Assembly (NCBI GenBank): GCA_028023455.1
Contig: JAQFVV010000018.1
Location: 4,553,800 to 4,617,799, forward strand
Reading direction: 5' to 3'
Origin: Epiperipatus broadwayi
Taxonomy: Eukaryota; Onychophora; Udeonychophora; Euonychophora; Peripatidae
DNA length: 64,000 nt
Shown: positions 50,851 through 61,249 of the stretch, piece by piece
Numbering within the stretch: position 1 is the first letter of the stretch
How the letters are laid out: each line of letters starts with the position of its first letter
The notes under the pieces: model-generated
The model's input: the letters and a program-made list of their open reading frames with translations, nothing else
Told to the model about the DNA's origin: nothing
Databases searched by the model: none
Position numbers and translations under genes: made by a program

Positions 50851-51591
50851 TATATATATACTGTTTGAGTTATATCATGTATTAGTTTTCTGCATAGGGA
50901 AATTGTTTCATCCAGCAGACAGAGAATCCTGTTTAGTTTTTAAAATCTCCAAAAAGATCTTCAATTACTCAAATTTCTTTCAATAAATTAACTTGTCAAT
51001 GTTTTGATAAAATTACATTCATCTTCATCAAGGCTAAGATTGTAATAAAGTACTATTGTGTGTCAAGTAATAATGAGATTGTTATTGTGAGTAAATTAAA
51101 GAATGATCATTTATATGTATATTAGATGATTGTTGGATAAGAATGGGAGATGGGTTCAGAATATTATCCCAGATTAATTTATTTTCATATATATAATATA
51201 TATGCTGTTTTATTATACAGGAATATAAGCAAAAATTTTAAAATAAATAATAATAATAATAATGTAATTATTAATAAGAATTGGACAATCATCTTATATA
51301 TATATATATATATATGAATGATTGTTTTTTATTCACACAAAATCCTAATCTCATTATTTTTTGAGACACAATGATCATCCTTTATTTAACCTTTAGAAAG
51401 ATGAATGTGATTTTATCAAAATGTTGACAATCTAATTAAGTGAAGAATGTGAATGAAGATGTTTTTTTGTTTTTTGGGATTTTTAAAAAAGTTTTTTTTT
51501 TGGTTTTGGGGGGTTTTTTTGTGAAGAAAACTAATACACAATAAGTCTAAAAAAGTTTTTTTGTTTTCATCTTATAACCTGAAAATCTTTG

Positions 51592-51592
<1 letters not shown>

Positions 51593-51670
<78 letters not shown>
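51593..51670. repeat. (TA)n microsatellite
   Basis: Almost 80 bases of alternating TA. A shorter TA run is at 51296-51315. Confidence 0.97.
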
Positions 51671-51677
<7 letters not shown>

Positions 51678-52537
51678 AAGCATAAAGCTAAACTAGTCAA
51701 TAAATAATCAAAATTACCCTAAATTCACAACACAATTAGACCACTAGACTAGCAGTGTGGCAGTGAACCTCCATTGGTTGTGTTTTAGAATTTATTTTTT
51801 GCTGGTCTGGATGAGTTGTGAATTTGAATTAATTTTCATTATTGTAACGTTTTTCGTATTACTAGGCCACTATACGCCTCAAATTTATATTTGAGCATGA
51901 GTTGATCAAGCTGTATCAAAAAAAAATGAAAGTTGTATTTCTATTCTCAACACAGCTATTTTTCCTGATCAACTTCGGCCTAGAACTATTACCGAGTACA
52001 ATCGTGAGCAGAACCAGTTTTTAATTTTTACTTGAGGGCGCCAGAGTCGTTAGACACACTGAGACTGCGTCAAACATATTGTAGCCCATAAGGTAATAAT
52101 TATACGATCTGAGTTAACATTCTCGTTAAGAAGAAGATATCCCCATTTTTTCTTAATTACGGAAATTAAATCTATCAAAAAAAAATAATTTGTATACCGA
52201 TCTAAGTTAAATAACTAAAGGTAAAACTTAAATAGAATAGCATTAATTTTATACATGTACAATGAAAGTGAAGTTAATAATAAAGATTTATTCTAACTTG
52301 TCAAGCATTCAATATTTATGATTAAGACAAAATTATAATGTTGGAAAAGATTGTGCATATGAATTCAATAATTTGATTCAAATATTGGAGTAATAATTAT
52401 TTAGTCTTATTTTCCGTAGTAACAGTTTGGTTCATTTCTCAGTTCGCAAATCTTCTGATCCAAGAAAAATTTATGGGATAACATTTCCATTCAACTCACT
52501 ATTCATAAAGCTTTATGTAAAAAAATTATGGCCATTT

Positions 52538-52551
52538 ACTTACCGGTAAGT
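52538..52551. promoter_or_regulatory. Palindromic splice-donor site on both strands
   Basis: ACTTACCGGTAAGT is an exact 14-bp palindrome, so both strands read CCG|GTAAGT, a consensus 5' splice site. On the minus strand it would end the candidate first exon described next. On the plus strand it would end an ATGGCCATTTACTTACCG exon. At most one is likely to be used. The dual reading may be coincidence. Confidence 0.35.
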
Positions 52552-52830
52552 TGACATTAAGTAGGTCATCAATCTTCCCGACGTACAATTCAGTTAGTGG
52601 GTAGTCTGCAGTAGTTGTTTTTCTTTTAGTTTTATTTCCGAATCTCCGATCTAATTTAGGTAGCCAGATGATGATCTAGGTGACTTTTTTCGAGAGAAAG
52701 TGTCGGCAAACGATAGAGTTCTACTCACTCATGGTGAGCGATTTCAGTTCGTATCTAAGTGGACACATTTTATTAAAAAAATACGAGGCACTTCAAATTG
52801 CTCAGCACTATTGGAACAATAAGAGAAAAA
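52544..52830 (-). other. Candidate first exon behind a TATA box
   Basis: This segment lies between a TATA box (52857-52864, minus) and a consensus donor. It is less AT-rich than its surroundings. The last 132 bases (52675-52544) are open in one frame, with RRFGNKTKRKTTTADYPLTE in its middle and an end at NVNLP, but no ATG starts that frame, so the exon may be non-coding 5' UTR. Short upstream frames (for example ATGAGTGAGTAG) are present. No downstream exon was found on this strand. Transcript evidence is needed to decide. Confidence 0.3.
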
Positions 52831-52856
52831 AGACCCCTTTTCAAATCTGTCGGCTC

Positions 52857-52864
52857 CTTTTATA
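52857..52864 (-). promoter_or_regulatory. TATA box (TATAAAAG), minus strand
   Basis: TATAAAAGG sits between GGAG and AGCCGAC, in a locally GC-richer setting, so it stands out from random AT-rich sequence. A start site would be expected near 52825-52833. No CCAAT box was seen upstream. Confidence 0.4.
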
Positions 52865-52899
52865 CTCCTAGATTCTTTTTAGAAGCTCTGCGCACGTTC

Positions 52900-53560
52900 T
52901 TTTTTTTTCTTTGTTCTACTTTATAAACTTCTACATTATTCTCCTTTTCTTATTACAAAGTCTGTTTTTCCGTTAAGAATTTCTGCCATTTTTAATTACT
53001 ATCAGAAAGTTGTTTCTGATAGCAATCTTTCACCTTTTGAAATTTCCTTTCACTATTTGAATCAATGATTCAATATGCACTTTCCAACATTGAATTTATT
53101 TTAGTTAACTTATTTCTAAAAAAAAAAGAAAAATTAAACTTTCACTGTACATTTTTTTTTTTTAAAAAACATTATGTTACAAATAAAAAATAAAGATCGT
53201 GTTCGCTCTCCTTTCTTTTTTTTATAATACCTAATATTAAAAAGTAATTTGTACTTTATATATAAATAAATGGTACATTATATATATTACAGTTCAGTAA
53301 AATGATAAGTATTCCATTGAAATCAAAGCTTATCAGCAAAATGTGAGCTATTATACATGAAGTATAATATACATGAAGGAGACTTGGGGTGGAATATAAT
53401 GAACATTGTGTCTCCACTGTATATATAATAATAATTAGACATTTGATAGAGAAAACAGTGCTTTATCATAAGATTATTAGAAAAATAAAATTAATAAATT
53501 GTAAAAAAAAAAAAATAATAATTTATATAAATTTTAAGTAAAATAAGCAAAAAATATTGA
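52900..53560. other. AT-rich spacer upstream of the TATA candidate
   Basis: Pyrimidine-rich sequence and A/T homopolymers. No supported gene. Confidence 0.4.
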
Positions 53561-53562
53561 TA

Positions 53563-53671
<109 letters not shown>

Positions 53672-54544
53672 TATACTTTAAGGAAATACAATAACTATGA
53701 CTATTATTAAAAATAGTTATTTCAAATATGTTGCATATAAATATTTCAAAAATAATAATGTATTAACTAAAATTTTAAATAAATAAAATTAAAAAAAAAA
53801 TTATTGACAATGTAATACTACTGTATATATTTGTTGAAAAATTGTTCAACTTTTTTAATTTTCTGTATAATGTACTTGTATGTGCTCTAAGTGATACAAT
53901 TGTATTATTAAATCTTAAAGAAGAATGGATTTTATTAGAATTCTTTTCCTTATTGAAATCTTTTACTTCAATTTTATTAGAATATATGTTATACAAAAAA
54001 ATCATATATTTAATTAATCTAAGTTTTGATAACATTAGTACATTTGTTTATCTGAATTAAATATATTTGAAAAATTAAAATAAATTATTTGTACTTTAAT
54101 TCAAAGATTTTGTCATATGTATTCCACAACTTAGATTCATAATATAAAATTGTATTATTAGCTTTTTAAATAAAATAGTTTTAGTGTTTATTGGTAATAT
54201 TTTTCTAGGTCGAATTTTTTTTATATAATATAAAACTACTGTTGTGATTATTAAGTGCCATTAGTACACTTAATTGAACAAAACTAATATTGCTCAAAAA
54301 AAAATTTAATTAAAGAAAAAAATTAAACTTCATTTTTATATTATTTTTATAAATAATATTGCTTCTTCTTTTTCATAAATACATGGCTCTAGGAATACAA
54401 TGTTAGTTTCAGGTCCCCTATATTAGGTGGAATTAAAAAAGGATAACGAAGCTTCACTGTAATATTTTGAAGCTAAACTGAAAGTAAACTCATTACCTTT
54501 AAGTGTTATTATCAAAATGAAAAAAACTTTTAGTTTTCTAACAG

Positions 54545-55079
54545 CAACAACGGTTTAACTGACATCGTTGTGAAAACAAAAATGGAAGAGAACATACCAA
54601 ATCAAGTACAGAATAGAGGGGAAAATGTGAGCCAAGAAAACAGCAGTATAAATAAACAACTGTTGGAAGAAGAGAATATAGTTAACAAAAAAAACATCTC
54701 AGGTGATTTGGACTATATGTCACCCAAAATATCACAAGGGAAAGAGAAAGCGAATGTCGTTGAAGGCTTAGAAAAGTTTAAAATTGAAAGCAATGTTATC
54801 TAAAAAACAAAACGGATTAATAAAAGTTTAACATTGAAAACTTATCGAAAAGTGAATCAGATTAATAAGAACAAATCTATAAAATCTAAAATTGAAACTA
54901 ATGAGAGAAGTAAGTCAAACAAATTATTTAATGTTAATAACCAAGAATTTAAATATGAGGAGACATTACAATCAAAATATGGGGTGAATAATGTTATGAA
55001 AGAGGCTTATGATATATTGGATTTAACGGATGAGGAAGATGAAAAATCAACTTTTTTAATGAAGTCACTTAATGAATAA
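54545..55079 (+). CDS. Candidate terminal coding exon with one in-frame stop
   Basis: A pyrimidine tract ending TTTTCTAACAG (54544) gives a splice acceptor. From 54546 one frame runs 178 codons to TAA at 55077, broken only by a TAA at 54801-54803. At this base composition about 15 stops would be expected by chance, so the frame was under coding constraint. The protein is hydrophilic and Lys/Glu/Asn/Ser-rich (NNGLTDIVVKTKMEEN at the start, then DYMSPKISQGKEKAN). After the stop it is more basic and ends in an acidic YDILDLTDEEDEKS segment. There is no membrane segment and no recognised domain. AATAAA follows near 55110. The single stop may be a real terminator, a disabling mutation or a sequence error. 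No upstream exon could be assigned. Confidence 0.45.
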
Positions 55080-55109
55080 CTTTTAATAAGGATTGAGAAA
55101 TTTAAGCAA

Positions 55110-55116
55110 TAAAAGC
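55110..55116 (+). terminator. Polyadenylation signal candidate
   Basis: GCAATAAAAGC, about 30 bases after the stop of the candidate terminal exon, contains AATAAA in the expected position. AT-rich sequence makes chance matches common. Confidence 0.3.
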
Positions 55117-55261
55117 GAACATTTTTTTTATCAAGATCATAACCACAGACAAATTCATTTGACAAACTGGATGCTAGACACTCCAGCTAATATCATTTTT
55201 GTAACAGTAATAGAGTTTTGTTGTAATATTTGAGGGTACAAGTCTGCACTCCTTATTTCTT

Positions 55262-55625
55262 CTGTAGGAATTGATGATGGCGGTCGTTGGAGGTCTAGTT
55301 TATGGGTGCAGGCTGTTGACGAATATTGCCGCTACCCGGAAAACCTGCTGGGAGGGTAGGGTCAAAGTTTTTAGAACCTTTTGTGCTCTGATGGGCTGAT
55401 GCACCCCCTTGATGGATTGTTTTGGGGCAGTGCAGATCTGTGCTCGTTCATGTATAGATAAACATTAAGCAAAATTATACAATCCTTTTATGGATATATT
55501 TGTTATTGAGCATCTATACTTTGTAAACCTGGTCAATAATTGTTTTACCTTGTAACATTGAATACTTTGTAACATCATGTAGCAGATGATCAGTCACCTG
55601 TGTTTTTTTTTCCTCAATAAAAATA
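55262..55625 (+). other. GC-richer island, possible exon or element 3' end
   Basis: TTTCTTCTGTAG (acceptor-like) precedes a stretch to about 55440 that is near 50% G+C by eye, far above the surroundings. Two short frames are open (one starting MMAVVGGLVYGCRLL, one with GGRWRSSLWVQAVDEY), neither recognised. An AATAAA motif lies near 55615. It could be a further 3' exon, a structured non-coding RNA or the 3' end of a LINE. I could not choose between these. Confidence 0.3.
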
Positions 55626-55639
55626 TAAAAAAGTAGAAG

Positions 55640-58600
55640 TTGTTTATCAGGTTTTGCTCTCTGTTTATTCTCAATAAGGAACTTAAAATCACTCTAACCT
55701 TTTCATTAAATGACTCAATAACTCAGCTTATCAATAATGTTTTTTTTTACTTTTTTTTTTTTTTTTTTGCCTTTTTCTATTCTACACAATTGACAATTTA
55801 AAATATAAATTCACAAAGCTTGCAGTTATAAATGCATTCATTCCATTTTTTTAACTGTTCAATATTTTCGTGAATTTTTATAGAAAATGTTTGCATGTAA
55901 TTAGCATTTCTAGTAATCTTGCATTTGCACTCTATAACTTATAAATAAATACTATAACAAAAGTAAGTAGCAAATATGGTACTAATTTGAATTTATAAGT
56001 CTGTGCATTGAACTCTTGTAATTAAGAGATGAAAATGTGTTGATGTAAATGATTTTTTTTTATATAATCATAGTCCAATTGAAATCCTTGCTTGCATATT
56101 TTTGCAATCATTATGACTAATATAAAAGTGTCTAGAGAATAGAAGATGCTAAAATATGGATTTAAGCCATTAAGAAATCGATTTCTATAATAAAATAATA
56201 ACACTTATCACCTCTGATGAATGCACGGACATTGCATGTCACTCTCGATATAATTTATTATAGCATCTCAATTTTAGAGATATATCAAAAGCATTAATGA
56301 AATCTTTACAATTATAGTGATGAAAGAAATTGATTATTATATAATGTACTTTGTATATGAAATGTTAAAACAAATTGCATTATATAACAAGCAACTGTAA
56401 ATTAATACTAGTGATTTTTTTAAATAATACCCTATTGCCTAATTATTTTCAATTTGTCTTTTGGCAGAGAATTAGAAAACGGAATAAGTTTGCTTTGGGA
56501 GGAAAAGAAAAGATCAATATGCTGTGATGATAAAGTACTATTGATACCCTGCTTCTAAAACATTGTAATTAGTTCCTGTTTGATAAAGGTTTAATGTTTA
56601 TAGATTCTGTCTAAATTAAATGATAGATAAATCTAAATAATATACACACACGGCTGATATTATTTGTAAAAATATATTTTTAAAAATGTTTTGTGATAAT
56701 TTTAAAAATAGTGTGGCTGGAAAATTACTATTTTTAATGGAAAAAAAAAGTTTAAACAGACATTAATCTAAAGAAAATCCTATTTTTTTTAAACTACGGA
56801 AGTTGCATCTTATTTTTACAAAATCGTCATTCGGATGAAATTGATTAAATAAAAGAAAATAATACAGGAAGTAAATAGTGCAAAAAAGAAAAAAAAAGCT
56901 TTTAAATAACGAGATCAATATTTTGTAGACGTATATATATATATCCATTCATTTTATATATGTACATAAACCAATTACATGCAAGCTTAGAAGCTGAAAT
57001 CAACTGCATTCGAATAAGTCAGCGAATCGTCTTAGTGACAGCGGTTTATTTCTAAATAGTTCGAAGAACCAAAATATGTTCCTTAGAATTTCAACAAATA
57101 TTAGTTCAAGCTTATAGATTTATCGTCTTTTTCATTTCCAGTAGTATATCATTAATTTATTACATTGTTTCTTTTCAAAATATGACATAATCAGTTTTTG
57201 TAATTTATTTTAAAAAAACACACACACATTTTTTATCCATAAAGTTTTTTTCTGATGCTATTAAAAAAATTTTTTTTTTTCGTTTAGATAAAAGTTTTTT
57301 ACACTAAAAATATTTATTATGGTTTTTTTTTAAATAATTTTAAAACTATTATCTCAACGGCAAAAAAACATCGACAATAATTTAGAGTTTTTAAACTCTA
57401 TTAATTACTGGCAAATTCATTATTTGAGATTCACGTTTGGAATGGGTGAATTTTGAAAATTTTTGATATTGCATGTGTGGTTAAAATTTTACTTTCAAAT
57501 AGGCGGTTCATAGTTAAACCAGATAGTTCTTCAGTATAGGTTGATTAATGGATATATAGATATATTAAATAAAGGATGTCAGTTCTACAACAATATGAGT
57601 TAGTCAGGAAAATGTCATTGAACAAACTATTAAACATTTGTAATATATTCCATGCTTCATGACTGTTAAAGTTTAGAGGGGGGGTGTAAGCTGAGGTGTG
57701 ATTTATTGGCAGTTTTACCAAATATTCTTGGGGTTTTTTAATTGGGTGTAAATGCAAAACTATAATATCATTATTGACTTTAATGGTTCTCTTTTGATAT
57801 CTAATATACTTTTTTATAATGCAAAAATATATAATATTTCAGTTAGTGAATATAAGTAATATGTAAAGCTGTTAATTTTGAAGAATGAGTAAAACAGATT
57901 ATATTTAAATGATTCTTTAGTTTTATGAAAATATTTGCTATGCATTTTAATGTGAGGATAGCAATCTTTGATGAGTTATGGTTTATCATGATTATTTAAC
58001 TTTTTTTTTAGCAAAACTTCCTAATAAAAATGAGAAACGACTCATTTTATAAAGAGATTGTAAAAAAAAAAGGAAAGTAAGAATGATAGTCAAAAATGAT
58101 GATAATATTAGAGTCGAAAATTGCTATAGTTAAATCAATTCTGTAAGTAGTGTTTAATGTTAGAAAGTAGTTAGTGTTTTGTCTTGGAAGCATATTTCCC
58201 TTTTATTAAATTTAAGCATATGATTATTTAATAATATTTTTTTCTGAATATTTCTAATTACTATTATATAAGTAGAAAATTATTCAAACTCTCATTATAA
58301 AAATTATCCTGAACTTTTAACGAATTTTTTATTTAAAATGTATTTTATTAATAAAAAATATTATCAACAAAAAATCCATCTAGCCTAAGATTTTTCAGGT
58401 ATTTTGCATTAAAACTTTAAAAAGCATTAACAAAATACTCATCTTTACCAATAAGACAAAAACAGATCTTCACTTTAGTGTCATCAAGTGTAATCTAGAA
58501 CGATCAGTGATTACAAAATGCATATAGAATTCCTATCTAAACTATTTGACCTCCCATTTTTAGATCATTTTCTAAATTTTGTTATTATCAATGAGACTTG

Positions 58601-59480
58601 AGATTCAAAGTTGAAAGGAAATGCACTTATTCATCCAGAAATCACATTTATACCTACTTTACCTGTCAAGCTTAAAACTTAAAAGTCAAATCAGCCTAAA
58701 ATTTTAAACATAAGCCAGAAACAAGCCTGATAAAGAGGGTTCAAATATTAGAGATACAATATGTATGCATCTGATAACCATTGGTTAGTTAATACAAGAA
58801 CTTAGATTGCATTAAAGTGAAGAACTGTTTTTGTTATATTGATTATGCTGGGTGTTTTTGTAATATTTTGCTATATTTCTAGGTGAGGGAATATGAAATG
58901 CTTGAATTGATTTTAGATTTATATAGCTGTTTGAGCAAATTAACTTATGTTCAAAACCTTATACTGATTTGAATTTCAAATATAAGCTTGATGACTAAAG
59001 TAGTTGCTATATACAAATGCATATATTTTTTCTTACAATTTTTTAAATCCAGGACTCATTGATAAAGGCAAAAGCCAAAAGCTTGTCTGAATATGGGGGG
59101 AGAAGGGACAAATATTAGGAACAGAAATTATACATGCTTCTGCTAATTGCTGATTACTCTAGGTTCTACTATATGATAATAAATAGGAGAAATTTAAATA
59201 CATTTATGACAAATATCAGTTATTAGACAATGGAATATTGTGAATAAATGGTAAGACTTAATTACTGGTGGTGAAAAAATCCATTCCTTCTTTTTTTCTC
59301 TTGAACCTCAGTTCATTTTAGTAACCCACTACTTGGAAATTAAGTACAGTTTAAATTATATAAATGTGTGTGTTGGTTTTTGTATTGATCATCAAACATA
59401 TGCCCTAAAATTCATCATTCAACTCGGCAATCTATATATTGAATATAGTACTTTTATAATTTCACATCTAATTGGATTTT
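55640..59480. other. AT-rich region, nothing recognised
   Basis: No supported coding exon. The minus frame at 57545-57757 has ordinary composition but no motif, start context or splice support. Confidence 0.45.
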
Positions 59481-59507
59481 CACATTTTCTTTCTCTCCCT
59501 CCTCCTA

Positions 59508-59535
59508 TATATATATATATATTTTTTTTTTTTTT
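59508..59535. repeat. (TA)n followed by a T run
   Basis: Short TA microsatellite running into poly-T. Confidence 0.85.
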
Positions 59536-59548
59536 CACGGATAAAAGA

Positions 59549-59624
59549 TGTCATATTATTATTACTATTTGCGGGGATATTCCGTGTAGTGAAAAAGCTA
59601 AATGCAAATAGTAATAATAATATG

Positions 59625-59627
<3 letters not shown>
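59549..59627. repeat. Perfect 24-bp-arm hairpin
   Basis: TGTCATATTATTATTACTAT begins the left arm (59549-59572), and its exact complement forms 59604-59627, around a 31-base loop with GGGGATATTCCG. An outer CACGGA/TCCGTG pairing is also possible. It could be a minimal MITE or a small-RNA hairpin. A (CA)n(TA)n run follows. Confidence 0.7.

Positions 59628-59662
<35 letters not shown>
59625..59662. repeat. (CA)n(TA)n microsatellite
   Basis: CA dinucleotides pass into TA dinucleotides directly after the hairpin. Confidence 0.95.
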
Positions 59663-59669
59663 TAGAGTA

Positions 59670-61110
59670 CTTTTATAACATATTAAGAATTCAGAGACAC
59701 AATGTAACATAGCAAGAAATCAATAAAATAACTGAACAATAAACTTAAATTTTTAATGATATGGATGGCTGAAGATTTGGAGGGTAGAGAAGATTTAAAC
59801 CTGTCTATTAAAGTTTGAAGATTTGCTTTCTTAATATAAACTGGGCACTGATTATATATGTGTGTGAGAGATGATGATCTGGACCAACTGATGAGTGCTG
59901 ATTGAGTATTGGCTATCATTTATTTTTTTACATGTATGTGGTCATGTATATCACTTGTATTGGAAGGAGTGGATAACTGTAGGAACCTTGAAAGCCTAAA
60001 GTCAAATCTCTTCTAATTATACTAACTTTAATATAGACAATATACTTGTATTATATTAAATTACAGCATTGGGCTTTAGTATTTTTATATATCTGGTCCC
60101 TATGAGCCAGAAGTAAAATCACTTCTAAATTTTTCCCAGATGTAAATAAAATTTGTGGTTCATACATATATTGTGCCCTTTTCTATAGGTCAATAATAAT
60201 TCATAACAGTCAATTACTACAAAATTTTAAATTTAGAATATGTTCTTTTAATATGGTAATTGTATTAAGTCAATTATATCTTTAAAGTACAATTTGAAGC
60301 TAAAGAGAATACGTAGTATATAAAATCATTTAAAAATAGTTATGTAAAGCTTGAAATATTGTTTCATATGATTGTAAAAGCTGGCCATATTAAATAACAC
60401 AGCTATAAAAATTAAAAGTATATTTAATAAATTCGATTTTAATAGTTTAAAACTTATAGTTAATAAATGCTATGTTTAAATCTATAATCATATTTAATAA
60501 GCAAAAATTAATATAGTATATTTTAAAATAAACTTTATGATGGTGAAAATTATATCTAGTTCTATATTTTCTAAATTATTCTTCCAAATTTTTTATAATT
60601 ATTTTATATAATATAATAAGTGTATCAATTTTATTAGTCTAGGCAGAGAAATAGATTGAAAATCATCTGTCAAAGTTATTAATCACGTGATTTTTAATGT
60701 ATACTCTCACACACACTGCTTGTTTGAATTAATAACAAAGTTTAAAATATTTTAAAAGTTATATTATAGAGTTGGATAGAATTATTGCCTATCATAAAAG
60801 TAAATAGTATTAAACATTAAGTTAACTATCGTATGTAATGTTTAAATAATGTAATAAAGACGAATACATTCATAATATAAAAATTAAATATTTTATTTAA
60901 ATAAAAATAGATAAATTGAATATTAAGAAATGGAATAAGTTATTAAGGTTATTTTAAAAGTTATTTTAAATGTTTAAATAGTTTTAATAAAATAATAATT
61001 TATTTAAAAGTAATATTTTAAATAATATTTTAAGTTCATTACGTCATAATTTTTTATTTTCAAATATAATTCTGCTATAAATTGAAAATATGTAAATTTG
61101 TTCTCAAGCT
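59670..61110. other. AT-rich spacer, nothing recognised
   Basis: The minus frame at 59683-59919 has an even amino-acid composition at its N-terminal part, but no motif I know and no splice support. Confidence 0.4.
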
Positions 61111-61124
61111 AAAGTGGGAATTAA

Positions 61125-61190
61125 CCAATAGGAATAGGTATTCTTACAGACTATAAATATCGTCGTAACTAGGTTATCGGGGGAGATTAA
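61125..61190 (+). promoter_or_regulatory. CCAAT/TATA core promoter candidate
   Basis: CCAAT at 61125-61129 lies 27 bases upstream of TATAAATA at 61152-61159. About 25-30 bases further is a GC-richer patch GGTTATCGGGGGAG where a start site would be expected. A donor-like AAAG|GTATAT follows near 61212. The spacing is reasonable for an animal RNA polymerase II promoter. In DNA this AT-rich a TATA match alone means little; the CCAAT spacing and the local GC rise are the reasons for listing it. Confidence 0.3.
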
Positions 61191-61249
61191 TAATGTATTG
61201 AAACCAAAGAAAGGTATATTTGCAGCTCTCAAAGAGATAGTATTTTTTT

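Noticed and set aside
57545-57757. 70-codon minus frame
   Set aside because: No recognised motif, and no donor or acceptor at suitable places.
59683-59919. 78-codon minus frame containing SWSRSSSLTHIYNQCPVYI
   Set aside because: The composition is plausible, but I recognise no family and no exon boundaries; possibly a LINE scrap.
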